Of a DNA stretch of 64,000 bases, positions 36,376 through 44,197 are shown one piece after another. The DNA is from Echinicola rosea. Lineage in GTDB: Bacteria > Bacteroidota > Bacteroidia > Cytophagales > Cyclobacteriaceae. The position numbers were made by a program, and so were the translations under genes. The stretch's first letter is position 1; each line of letters begins with the position of its first letter. Below the pieces are notes generated by a model, which was not told the origin of the DNA, made no database searches, and saw nothing but the letters and a program-made list of their open reading frames with translations. The DNA lies in NCBI RefSeq assembly GCF_005281475.1, contig NZ_CP040106.1, forward strand, positions 5,136,001 to 5,200,000, read 5' to 3'.

Positions 36376-36726
36376 TTATGATATTGGGGGCTTAAGAAAT
36401 TCGGAGATTTCAATGCTTTCGAGTCCCTGGTAGTGGGAAAAAAAAGTAACAGGTAACTTCACGGGATGTGAAAATACTACTTCTGCAACGGGGAAAAAGT
36501 GCAAGTGACAACAATGACAAACACACAACGGAGAACAACCATCCCCACCCTGATTATGCTCATGGTTGGGATGGTTATCTGCAGTATTTACTACGGTAAC
36601 ATTTTCCTTATCATCATTAAGCGGAACAGAATCTGCACAGGTCATCCCTGCAAGGACTATGAAGTATAAGCTTAATATGTAACACGCGATTTTCACTATG
36701 CAATTATACGTAATTATTCGATGCAA
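36376..36726 (-). CDS. DUF6660-like small Cys/His-rich membrane or secreted protein
   Basis: A 116-residue protein with a hydrophobic N-terminal segment (IACYILSLYFIVLAGMTCA), then a metal-ligand-rich centre HPNHEHNQGGDGCSPLCVCHCCHLHFF near residues 50-80 and a hydrophobic C-terminal part. The spacing of Cys and His fits the DUF6660 family, which in Bacteroidota precedes RND-type metal efflux genes. Here the downstream outer-membrane gene is cut by an IS200 copy, so only the tail remains. It may bind metal at the membrane. Confidence 0.7.
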   Translation of the reverse strand: MHRIITYNCIVKIACYILSLYFIVLAGMTCADSVPLNDDKENVTVVNTADNHPNHEHNQGGDGCSPLCVCHCCHLHFFPVAEVVFSHPVKLPVTFFSHYQGLESIEISEFLKPPIS

Positions 36727-36802
36727 GGGTATTGCAAAGTTGTATTAAGAAAATAAACCAAAAAATTATATAGTTTGCTTAAAAATTCATTTGCGGTTGT
36801 TT

Positions 36803-36979
36803 TTAGAAGTAACTGGAAATGCCAAATTGAAAACCACCAATCATGGCCGGTGGATTTCCAAGAATATCAGTTTCTTGCATATGCCTATAATTTAGACGAA
36901 TTACGGTTTGAGAAGTTGGCCTGAAACTAACGGCTGGTACTATTGCCCATAAATCATCCCCAATATTTCCACCTGTTTC
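36803..36979 (-). pseudogene. C-terminal fragment of an outer-membrane beta-barrel protein, cut by IS200 copy 2
   Basis: The surviving frame reads ETGGNIGDDLWAIVPAVSFRPTSQTVIRLNYRHMQ and ends GGFQFGISSYF, with the terminal Phe and alternating residues of a beta-barrel strand. The upstream part is missing because the IS200-type element at 36980-37540 interrupts it; the next bases belong to the element. It lies just upstream of the DUF6660-like gene, as expected for a metal-efflux outer-membrane protein, but the exact family cannot be told from 58 residues. Confidence 0.7.
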
Positions 36980-37540
36980 AGTAAATAATCCTCGGGGCAA
37001 GCCCACGAGGCATTATTTGTCAATCGAATATTTTTAGTTGATAATTGGTCTTTAGTTTTTTGTATTCTTTTTCCAGCCCCTGACTCTTAACATAATTAGC
37101 TATCTTTTCCTCAGTTCCATGTTGGCCAACGGTATTGACAAAGTACCCTTTACCCCAAAATTCTCCGCCCCAAAGCTGCTTTTTCACCTCTGGGCATTGT
37201 TGAAATACCTCTCGGACTAGCAAACTCTTTATCGTTCTCACAATCTTAGTTTTACTATAGGTGGGAACCGATTGTATAAGAAAGTGTACGTGGTCTGCAT
37301 CTGTCCCGATTTCTAGAAACTTAATCTCATATCTTAATTCTATCTGTTCACAGGTCGAAATCAATACTTGATCCCCCCCCTTGCTGAACACTACACGTCT
37401 ATATTTTGCTGCGCAAACTACATGATACAGCAAAACTGAAACATTATGACTCTTATGGATTTACTTACTATCTTGGGACATCGAGTCACAAGATAGTAAA
37501 ACGAGGCAAGCCTCGGGGAATTAGACCCTAAGAGATTAAA
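36980..37540 (-). mobile_element. IS200/IS605-family insertion sequence, copy 2
   Basis: 561 bp, identical in every base I compared to the copy at 35722-36282, including the 8-C run near the tnpA start. This copy interrupts an outer-membrane protein gene on its low-coordinate side and abuts the 3' end of the mer operon on the other. Confidence 0.85.
37020..37433 (-). CDS. tnpA: TnpA: IS200-type Y1 HUH transposase, second copy
   Basis: The 137-residue product is identical to that of 35762-36175, with the same HVH motif and C-terminal Tyr helix. Intact. Identity of both copies implies a transposition event too recent for divergence, or ongoing exchange between them. Confidence 0.9.
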   Translation of the reverse strand: MLYHVVCAAKYRRVVFSKGGDQVLISTCEQIELRYEIKFLEIGTDADHVHFLIQSVPTYSKTKIVRTIKSLLVREVFQQCPEVKKQLWGGEFWGKGYFVNTVGQHGTEEKIANYVKSQGLEKEYKKLKTNYQLKIFD

Positions 37541-37547
37541 AAAAAGG

Positions 37548-37646
37548 CTATTTGCCCCTTTTCTTTTGAAGTATCATTAGGACAACTGCTAACATCAGTA
37601 GTGAACAGCATAAAAAATGTAACAGTCCAACTCCTAAAAATGTCAT
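37548..37646 (-). CDS. 32-residue single-pass membrane peptide after merA
   Basis: An ATG at 37646 opens a 32-codon frame encoding a peptide with one membrane segment containing two adjacent cysteines (GLLHFLCCSLLMLAVVLMIL) and a basic end (QKKRGK). It starts 5 bp after the merA stop, so it is probably the last gene of the mer operon. The Cys pair in a helix recalls the metal-relay pair of MerT-like proteins. No family assigned; small size keeps confidence moderate. Confidence 0.5.
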   Translation of the reverse strand: MTFLGVGLLHFLCCSLLMLAVVLMILQKKRGK

Positions 37647-37651
37647 ATCAA

Positions 37652-39595
37652 TTAACTGGCACAACAACTCAATTCTGACACATCTTTATTAAAGGTGATG
37701 GCAGCCAGTTTCACTCCTTCTGATAAGGTCAGGTAAGGGTGAAATGCATCGGCCAGTTCCTGAATAGTCATTCCGGCTTTAATTGCCAGACTGACTTGCA
37801 TAGCCAATTCGCCTCCCTCAGGAGCGATGATTCGTCCACCAATAAGTTTATCTGTCTCACTGTTTCTGATCAGTTTGATAAACCCCCGCGTGTCCAAAGC
37901 TGCTTGTGCACGTGGCACCTCGGTTAACGGCATCACACTGGTTTCATAAGGTATCCCTGCTTCTTCGGCCTCCTTTTCGTCCAAGCCAGCCCCTGCTATC
38001 TGCGGATCTGTAAATACGACCCATGGAAGGCCTGTATAATCGACCATATCGCCGGTGCTTTGGAAAGCGTTTAATACAGCGACCTTTCCTTCTTTTGCAG
38101 CGGTATATACGAATGCAGGTGTATCGGTACAATCCCCTGCCGCATAAATGTGGCCTACATTCGTCTCCTGTTTAGTATTGACTAAAATATGACCTGTTTT
38201 ATTGAGATTGACACCAGCGTTTTCAATCGCCAGACCGCTGGTATTCGGTCTGGTTCCTGTGGCTACCAGCACATGAGAAGCTTCAAAAGTCCCCTCATTG
38301 GTATGGGCCACTATGGCATCTCCGTTCTTTTCGAATTTTTGAATACTGACATTGGTATGGACCTCAATGCCTTCCTCTGTAAAATGGGATGTCAGGTCAT
38401 CCGTAATATCGGCAGCCTGTGTTCGTAGAATTCTTTCTGACCGATGCAACATGGTGACCTTAGTGCCAAAGCGATGATATGCCTGGGCAATCTCCAACGC
38501 AATGTATCCGGCTCCAAGCACGATTAAGTGTTCGGGCTGTTCCTCCAGGTCAAACAGTGTTTCATTCGTCAGGTACCCAACATCCTCTAAGCCTGGCAGG
38601 TCAGGCACATTGGTTGTGGCGCCAGTTGCCAGCAAATACTTCATGCCTTTGTACGGCTTTCCATCCACTTCAATGGTGTGCGCATCCACGAACCTGGCCC
38701 AACCCTCCAGAATAGTGATATTATCCAGGTCACCCACCACGCCCAGGTATTTCTTCTTTTGCAGGGCTGCCACCAATTCTTTTTTCTGTTGTATGGTAGC
38801 CTTGAAATCAAAAGTTGGATTTGCGCCTGACACGCCATTAAAAGGCGAATGCTGCGCCCGGTGAACCTGCTCTGCAGCTCTGATCAAATGTTTGGAGGGT
38901 ACGCAACCCACATTCACACAGGTGCCGCCAATGTCCAGTCCGGCATTCACCATCAACACGGTCAACCCAAGTTCATTGGCCGTAGTGGCCGCTGAAAATG
39001 CCGCAGATCCTCCACCTATGATGATCAGATCGTGTTGCCCGGGATCTGCGCGTTCCAGGTTGCCGTTTCCTCCAATTTCCTTTTGTACTTTGTAATTGCC
39101 CTCCTTGTTGATCGTTTCAATAATTTCCTGACGGCTTATTTTATCGGGGTTGAAGATAAATGTGCCTTTTTCATCGGCATAACTCACCGATTTGGAGATC
39201 AAACCTTCATGGCCTTCAAAGCGCTTCTCAATGGAGGTGGCGCAATGGTCACAGGTCATCCCGGAAATGCTAAACGTTACTTCTTCTTCAGTTCCCTGAC
39301 CATTTGATGATGCAGGCAATTCCTTCTTAACGGAGTAATTGCCCATGCCGTTAATGGTATCTATGATCTCTTTCTTTGAAACCTTTTCAGGATCGTAGGA
39401 GAATATTCCCTTTCCCTCCGGATAGTTTACCTTCTGACTTGCTGTTCCAACAAGATGACCAACCTTTTTCTCAATACCGGTGGCGCAATGATCGCAGGTC
39501 ATGCCTTCTATTTCCAGCACAACTTCCGATAAACTTTTTTGTCCTTCACCGATCTTGTTACTCTTAGGAGTAAACATATTTCTTATTTTAACCAT
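37652..39595 (-). CDS. merA: MerA: mercuric reductase with two N-terminal HMA domains
   Basis: Start chosen at the ATG at 39595 because the longer frame to 39709 would overlap the merP-like gene by 95 bp; this gives 647 residues. Two HMA domains carry GMTCDHCATGIEK (about residue 31) and GMTCDHCATSIEK (about 112). The flavoprotein disulfide reductase core begins HDLIIIGGGSAAFSAATTA, with the redox pair in GGTCVNVGCVPSKHL and an NADPH site in LIVLGAGYIALEIA. The C-terminus ends SCCAS, the Hg(II)-binding cysteine pair. It reduces Hg(II) to volatile Hg(0) with NADPH. It is the last large gene of the mer operon. Confidence 0.92.
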   Translation of the reverse strand: MVKIRNMFTPKSNKIGEGQKSLSEVVLEIEGMTCDHCATGIEKKVGHLVGTASQKVNYPEGKGIFSYDPEKVSKKEIIDTINGMGNYSVKKELPASSNGQGTEEEVTFSISGMTCDHCATSIEKRFEGHEGLISKSVSYADEKGTFIFNPDKISRQEIIETINKEGNYKVQKEIGGNGNLERADPGQHDLIIIGGGSAAFSAATTANELGLTVLMVNAGLDIGGTCVNVGCVPSKHLIRAAEQVHRAQHSPFNGVSGANPTFDFKATIQQKKELVAALQKKKYLGVVGDLDNITILEGWARFVDAHTIEVDGKPYKGMKYLLATGATTNVPDLPGLEDVGYLTNETLFDLEEQPEHLIVLGAGYIALEIAQAYHRFGTKVTMLHRSERILRTQAADITDDLTSHFTEEGIEVHTNVSIQKFEKNGDAIVAHTNEGTFEASHVLVATGTRPNTSGLAIENAGVNLNKTGHILVNTKQETNVGHIYAAGDCTDTPAFVYTAAKEGKVAVLNAFQSTGDMVDYTGLPWVVFTDPQIAGAGLDEKEAEEAGIPYETSVMPLTEVPRAQAALDTRGFIKLIRNSETDKLIGGRIIAPEGGELAMQVSLAIKAGMTIQELADAFHPYLTLSEGVKLAAITFNKDVSELSCCAS

Positions 39596-39614
39596 GCATG
39601 TATTAGTTTTAATT

Positions 39615-39953
39615 CTAATCATTTTTCCCAGTGTATAGTTCAGCTTTGTAAGCAGTTTTTTCTTTGATAGATGCAATGAGCTTCTCCGGATTGGTCTGTT
39701 TGGGATCATATTCCACCACTGCGATATCCCCTGGATACTCCACCGATTTGTCGATGACGCCCTTTGTTTCTTTTAATATCTTGTAAAGGTGATTGGTACA
39801 GCCGGCACAGGTGAGCTCGGTGACTTTCAGTTTAACCGTCTCGTTTTCCTGAGTAGTACTGGCTTTTTCAGTTTTTTGTGAATCGGTAGATTGTACTATC
39901 CCATGTCCTGCAAGTAAAAAGACGAATGCCAGGCTTAAAATTATGGTTTTCAT
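39615..39953 (-). CDS. MerP-like periplasmic metal-binding protein
   Basis: A 112-residue protein with a signal peptide (MKTIILSLAFVFLLAGHGIVQS) and one HMA-like domain. The metal loop reads TELTCAGCTNHLYKIL, where two Cys replace the typical MTCxxC and a His is nearby. ERES/DNE-type surface residues follow. It would carry Hg(II) in the periplasm to the MerTP transporter whose gene is 4 bp upstream. Compared with the canonical MerP it is longer at the N-terminus, with an acidic spacer (STDSQKTEKASTTQENETVKL). Confidence 0.8.
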   Translation of the reverse strand: MKTIILSLAFVFLLAGHGIVQSTDSQKTEKASTTQENETVKLKVTELTCAGCTNHLYKILKETKGVIDKSVEYPGDIAVVEYDPKQTNPEKLIASIKEKTAYKAELYTGKND

Positions 39954-39957
39954 TATT

Positions 39958-40611
39958 TTATTGATTTAAAGTTTTTTCTTGTATGATTTTCTTTTCAGTG
40001 ACTTTATAGCCTGTAGCTTCCTCTACCGTATCAGCCAATTGATCAATGGATACTTTTGTTTGATCAAACTTTACCGTTGCAATACCACTTTTGTAGGACG
40101 AAGAAGCTTCGAGAACACCTTCACTATTATTAAGCGCTGCATTTACGCTATGCTCGCATCCGGTGCAGGTCATGCCTTTGACCCTCAGCTCAGTATTCAG
40201 AATATCATCTTCTTTTACCACGATAACTTTATCGGCTTTGCTGTTGTCCGGGAAAAAGATGCCGGAATAGGACGGAAAAGCAAGCATCAATACCGCAAAG
40301 ACGGTAACGATTCCAAGAAACTTTTTGGACTGCCAAAAGGAGGGACGCTCATTCTCATCACAGGCACAGTCGATTTCCTCCTGAGTCCTGGGTCTTAATT
40401 TCTGATACCAGGCAAAGCCCAATACCAAAACTGTAAGGCCTATTAAATAAGGTCTAAATGGTTCCATCCATGAAAAGGCCGAAGCAATGCCTCCTATTCC
40501 TGCCAGCGTAGCAAAAACCGGGGTGATACAACAAAGTGAGGCAGTAAAGGCTACTAACAATCCAGCCCCAATACTTTTTGATGAGGTATTTGATTGGTTT
40601 GAATTACTCAT
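39958..40611 (-). CDS. merTP: MerTP: mercuric transporter with fused C-terminal MerP domain
   Basis: A 217-residue inner-membrane protein. The MerT part has a Cys pair in the first helix (LLVAFTASLCCITPVFATLAGIGGIASAF), followed by further helices and a cytoplasmic CACDEN loop near residue 83 with a second Cys pair. The C-terminal 70 residues form a periplasmic MerP-like domain with RVKGMTCTGCEHSVNAAL. It moves Hg(II) into the cytoplasm for MerA. It overlaps the regulator gene by 4 bp (ATGA). The fusion saves a separate periplasmic protein, yet a MerP-like gene follows too. Confidence 0.9.
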   Translation of the reverse strand: MSNSNQSNTSSKSIGAGLLVAFTASLCCITPVFATLAGIGGIASAFSWMEPFRPYLIGLTVLVLGFAWYQKLRPRTQEEIDCACDENERPSFWQSKKFLGIVTVFAVLMLAFPSYSGIFFPDNSKADKVIVVKEDDILNTELRVKGMTCTGCEHSVNAALNNSEGVLEASSSYKSGIATVKFDQTKVSIDQLADTVEEATGYKVTEKKIIQEKTLNQ

Positions 40612-40985
40612 GATATTGACTCCTTTTTGTTATTATTATTAAGCAGGCTGTCTAATACAGGTCTTATTGCTTGGATATTATCTTCCACAATAGAGTAGAA
40701 CACGGTTTGTCCTACTTTCTTGTATTTAACGAGCTTTCCATCTTTCAGCTTTCTTAAATGTTGGGAAATGCCACCGACAGATATATCCAAAATATCGCTT
40801 AGATCACAAGGACACATTTCACCTTCTTTATGAAGTAGAAAGAGAATCTTAAGCCTTGCGGCATTTCCTGAAAGGTTGAAAATCTGAGTGGCCAAATTCA
40901 ACTGTTCTTCAAGTTTGTTGAGTGTTTTCTTGCACTCCTTGATTTGAACAGGATCGGCCAATACTCTGATACAATTATTGTTCAT
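40608..40985 (-). CDS. ArsR-family metalloregulator of the mer operon
   Basis: A 125-residue winged-helix repressor: LSGNAARLKILFLLHKEGEMCPCDLSDILDISVGGISQHLRKLKDGKLVKYKKVGQTVFYSI. The CPC pair in the alpha3 region (EMCPCDL) resembles the metal-sensing site of ArsR/SmtB proteins, and an N-terminal Cys (NNNCIRVL) may be a third ligand. It replaces the MerR usually found in mer operons. It is the first gene, overlapping merTP by 4 bp. Two palindromes upstream are probable operators. Confidence 0.9.
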   Translation of the reverse strand: MNNNCIRVLADPVQIKECKKTLNKLEEQLNLATQIFNLSGNAARLKILFLLHKEGEMCPCDLSDILDISVGGISQHLRKLKDGKLVKYKKVGQTVFYSIVEDNIQAIRPVLDSLLNNNNKKESIS

Positions 40986-40994
40986 GTTTTAATA

Positions 40995-41012
40995 TTTTAG
41001 CTATTACTAAAA
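40995..41012. promoter_or_regulatory. Operator palindrome 1 of the mer operon
   Basis: TTTTAG and CTAAAA separated by 6 bp, 10 bp upstream of the regulator start. The same TTTAG/CTAAA half-sites recur at 41046-41061. This spacing and repetition are typical of ArsR-family binding sites. Confidence 0.6.
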
Positions 41013-41014
41013 CT

Positions 41015-41042
41015 AAAACGTAAAGACAGGGAAAAAGTTCAA
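41015..41042 (-). promoter_or_regulatory. Candidate promoter of the mer operon
   Basis: On the minus strand TTGAAC (41037-41042) and TACGTTTT (41015-41022) have spacing near that of the Bacteroidota -33/-7 elements (TTTG and TAnnTTTG). It is flanked by the two operator palindromes. No experimental support. Confidence 0.4.
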
Positions 41043-41045
41043 TAT

Positions 41046-41061
41046 TTTAGTAAAAACTAAA
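41046..41061. promoter_or_regulatory. Operator palindrome 2 of the mer operon
   Basis: TTTAGT and ACTAAA flank AAAA, a perfect inverted repeat on the upstream side of the candidate promoter. It pairs with the first palindrome, and repressor bound at both could block RNA polymerase. Confidence 0.6.
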
Positions 41062-41131
41062 CTAATCAACCTCAATTCCTTTGCTATGTAGCCTCTTTGG
41101 CCAGTTAAATGACTTAATGAAAAATGTCGGT

Positions 41132-41525
41132 GAGGCTGTCTCATAAGTCATCTTTGGAAAAAAGTAAAAGCTACACGAAAAATCGGGTAGCCATTTTTAG
41201 GTTTTAACTCGAAACTGTTATTTTTGAGGTGTGCAAAAAACCAAAGACAAGTTAGTCCTAAAAGACTACAATCCCAACCAGTTGATGTTTCTTCCACCGT
41301 CATTGGGGGAACTTTTGCCGTCAAACCATCCGGCACGCACAGTAAGTGTGAAAGTGGACAAGATCTCCATCCCCCCATCCTCGAGCAATACCCTGATCTG
41401 GGGGGCAGTAGCTCCCATCCCCGTATGCTGCTGAAGGTGCTGGTGTACGGCTACCTTGAGAACTGTTTTTCCTTCCCGTAAACTTGAGAAGGCCACAAGG
41501 GAGAATATCGCCTTCATGTGGCTTC
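41132..41525 (+). pseudogene. IS1182-family transposase remnant (N-terminal part, two frameshifts)
   Basis: An IS end-like GAGGCTGTCTCATAAGTCA lies at 41132. From 41231 the sequence in one frame reads TKDKLVLKDYNPNQLMFLPPSLGELLPSNHPAR; near 41370 it moves to a second frame reading SSSHPRMLLKVLVYGYLEN; near 41480 it moves to a third reading SRKLEKATRENIAFMWL. These are consecutive segments of an IS1182-type transposase N-terminus. The rest of the gene is missing: the sequence changes near 41525 into DNA belonging to the neighbouring intron remnant. Not functional. Confidence 0.75.
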
Positions 41526-41529
41526 ACTA

Positions 41530-43418
41530 CCTGGTTGGTTGCCATGCACCGCACACATCTAAAAAACACAATCCATCTAGGGTATTTTTCACCAAATCCA
41601 TCAAAAAAGCCCTCCAAAAGAAGGGCTCCATTACTTTTACAGAGACGTATTCCAGTCCTAAACTATTTTTTCCAGGTAGAGCGGTTCGTTGCCTCCCCGC
41701 CTGTTCAGCCATTTGTGCAACAGCCGTTCAACACATCTGTGATACTTGTTTAGACTTCTGACATTGAAGGTTACCCCATAATAGGCATAGTGGCCTCGAA
41801 GCCTAACGTTAAGATCACAGATCAACTCCTTTAATTTCCTGTGCCTGTTGCCTTTGATCCAATCGCCTGTTTTGGTAATAGCCATCACCAGCTTCTTGCT
41901 GCTTGTCTTTCGTTTCAAGACTAGCCTTCCTTTACGTGTCTTACCCATATAGTGGGCAAAACCCAGAAAATCAAAGCTTCTTTCTCCACGTATATTAGTG
42001 TTCAGATCGATAACCTTTGTCTTTTCCGGATGTAGTCTAAGCCCATATTTTGTAAATCGTTTGTCGAGAACAGCCATGACACGCTTGGCATCTTCTCCTT
42101 TTTCAAAACCCATCACAAAATCATCGGCATACCTCACCATGAAACTTTTACCTGTTAACAGGGGCTGGATTTTATCCGAAAACCATTCATCCAGCACATA
42201 ATGAAGATAAATATTGCTCAATATTGGTGAGACAATACCGCCTTGCGGCGTTCCTCCCTTCGGATAATGCAACTGCTTATCTTCCAGTATTCCTGCCTTG
42301 AGCCATTTATCCAGCATTTTGCGCACCACGCCATCTTTCACCCTACGGTCTAGAAACACACGTAACAGGCCGTGGTCTATGCTCCCAAAGTAATCCTGGA
42401 TATCTGCATCTATAATATACCGCATCCTTCCATAGCTTACTTTCTCGAACATGTACTCTATGGCATGGTGACAGGATCGGTTTGGACGGAATCCGTAGGA
42501 AAACTCTTTAAAGTCTTCCTCATAAATCGGCTCCAACACGCTCCTGACACTCGGTTGAAGTACTTTATCCTCTATGGTGGGAATCCCTAGCGGACGCTTC
42601 CCCGTTTTCCCCTTCGGAATATACACCCTGCGTATCTGTGGTGCCTTGTACTCCCCTGATTTAACTGTCCTCAGTAGTTCCGGAAGCCGGTCCGGTAGGC
42701 GTAACCCATACGCATTCCAGCTTTCTCGTCAACCCCTACACTACTGGTTTTATTCAGCTGTCGGTAACTGCTGGTCAGCAACTCCACATCTATGTACTGA
42801 TGTAGGTTCGTCAGGGCTTCCCCTTTGTGTTTGCTAGCCCGATCTGCTATTTGTAATTTGTGTGTTGACATTGGTCTTCTTGTCTCTGGTACAATTAATG
42901 TTTCTAAACTACAATTCCGATTTAAGGTATCCCCCTTTCCTACTTGCTGGCTTTCTTGGGATAGATTTCCCAGCGTTCAATCGGTACTATGGGGATACTA
43001 AGACTGCCTTCGCCCTTCTCCTTCCCTTCAGTTTCCTTCGGTACAGATACCTTGCGGCAATGCCTCTTCTTAACGTCTTATCAACTGGCATTGCTTACTT
43101 GACAGACCTGGATGGTTACTGTGTGGTCAATCCTTATACCAACTGTTCGCTTGGAGGCGGGAGGCTCTCCCATGTTCCATGCAACCCTTATCTGCCTTTG
43201 ACCAGGTCTCAGACCACGACCAGGCTGTGACTACTTGCCTTTACTCTCTCGCTGTCATCAGTGTTGTTCCAACTCATTTAACAGTTAAAACCCCGGTATT
43301 GCAAATATTTCGTGGCTCTATACTGGCCTTCGGCAGTCGCTGTCTACGCTTCATGCCATCGTCTCCAGTGACTATGCAAGACTCGCTTCCGTTGGGTGGC
43401 TAGCCCTTGACGGGACAC
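41530..43418 (-). mobile_element. Group II intron, degraded and probably 3'-truncated
   Basis: The 5' end on the minus strand is marked by GTGTCCCGTCAAGGGC at 43418 downward. About 545 nt of non-coding, structure-rich RNA sequence (domain I type) separates this from the maturase-like gene. Past the gene's 3' end I find no domain V (GAGCC...GGTTC) sequence; instead the DNA runs into the IS1182 remnant. A functional intron needs domains V and VI, so this one has probably lost its 3' part. Confidence 0.6.
41658..42871 (-). pseudogene. Group II intron reverse transcriptase/maturase, frameshifted and C-terminally short
   Basis: The main frame (41658-42626) has VYIPKGKTGKRPLGIPTIEDKVLQ, the catalytic RYADDFVMGFEKG, LHPEKTKVIDL and FDFLGFAHYMGKTRKG. 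The N-terminal part, from an ATG at 42871, reads LHQYIDVELLTSSYRQLNKTSSVGVDEK and then leaves frame near 42720; adding one A would restore the expected KSWNAYGLRLPDRLPELLRTVK. The C-terminus ends KWLNRRGGNEPLYLEKIV, where relatives continue with about 40 more residues. No HNH domain. Probably inactive. Confidence 0.75.
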
Positions 43419-43442
43419 GCTACTTACGTGACTGGGTTACTG

Positions 43443-43490
43443 TAAGATGTTTTTGATATAACTATACGCCTTATATCTGTCCCCATCTTA
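43443..43490. repeat. Nested inverted repeat
   Basis: TAAGATG pairs with CATCTTA, and inside it GATATAA pairs with TTATATC around a 9-nt loop. It lies about 25 bp from the 5' end of the degraded intron, in the 5' exon side sequence. It might be the hairpin next to which the intron inserted. Confidence 0.5.
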
Positions 43491-43523
43491 TGGACTTGCA
43501 TGGCGCAATAAAAGCGTTTGCCG

Positions 43524-43838
43524 TGGGAGAAGAATGACTATTTTAACATTGAATTTATTCGACCACAGACAACCCTATCCTCAAAGGAAAGTATTGAGCA
43601 AGACCAATAAATAAGACAGGATTACGAACGATTAGAGAAAGAAAAACAAACCATCCTTTTATACTTACTTGAAAAAGGAAAAATCTCAAGGAAAGAAGCC
43701 GGTAACTTAATGGGATTGAAAAACACAAAGATTTACGAAATTCTCGCCAAAATGGTGGTCCAAAACCTTATTAAAAAACAGGACAAAGGGAGAGCCACTC
43801 CCACAAACTATAAGGCCTTCTCTCCAAGCTTCCCCAAT
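43524..43838 (+). pseudogene. C-terminal fragment of an AlbA_2/HTH-type ATP-binding regulator
   Basis: Frame reads NDYFNIEFIRPQTTLSSKESIEQDQ, then TAA (43608-43610), then continues RQDYERLEKEKQTILLYLLEKGKISRKEAGNLMGLKNTKIYEILAKMVVQNLIKKQDKG. The tail is a winged-helix domain seen at the C-terminus of AlbA_2-containing ATP-binding proteins. The N-terminal part is absent and one in-frame stop is present. The IS66 element inserted directly after SFPN in this frame, which continues past the element into 48717-48796 before a TGA. Confidence 0.6.
43831..43838 (+). repeat. Target-site duplication, left of IS66
   Basis: TCCCCAAT, identical to the eight bases at 48717-48724. Eight-base duplications are normal for IS66. 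Confidence 0.9.
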
Positions 43839-43909
43839 GTAACCACCTTATAAAGTACAAGTTTCATAGCGTGTTTTGACCACCTAGCTTTCTGGAAAAA
43901 CTAGAAGTT

Positions 43910-44197
43910 ATGAATCTACAAGCAGAAATGGCCACCCTGGTCGAAGAGTTTAAAACCACCGATTTAACGCAAAAATCCTTCAGTGAGCAAAAAGGGATCG
44001 GCTTCCATAAATTCAATTATTGGTACCGAAAACTGAGGGATGAACAGCCAGCGGGAACCACCGGCTTTCTACCGGTCCGTACACAGGGCAGCAGTGTTCC
44101 TGCAGAGGCGATGGAAGTGGTCTACCCGAACGGGGTAAAGCTGCGTGTGCCGGCCAGGGACCTATCGCTGTTGTCGGGCCTGATCAGACTGTACTGA
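43910..44197 (+). CDS. tnpA: IS66 TnpA accessory protein
   Basis: A 95-residue protein with a helix-turn-helix-like N-terminus: LVEEFKTTDLTQKSFSEQKGIGFHKFNYWYRKLRDEQ, then a linker and a beta-rich end (MEVVYPNGVKLRVPARDLSLLSGLIRLY) conserved in IS66 OrfA. It helps transposition of the element. Its TGA overlaps the start of tnpB (ATGTTT begins on the stop's last base region), implying coupled translation. Confidence 0.85.
   Translation: MNLQAEMATLVEEFKTTDLTQKSFSEQKGIGFHKFNYWYRKLRDEQPAGTTGFLPVRTQGSSVPAEAMEVVYPNGVKLRVPARDLSLLSGLIRLY

Noticed and set aside
39596..39709. Longer merA N-terminus from 39709
   Set aside because: It would overlap the merP-like gene by 95 bp and has a nonsense-looking basic leader; the ATG at 39595 fits the operon.
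41590..41640. Hairpin with GGAGCCC/GGGCT near the reverse transcriptase 3' end taken as intron domain V
   Set aside because: It lacks the GAGCC...GAAA...GGTTC domain V pattern, and looks more like a terminator-type stem.
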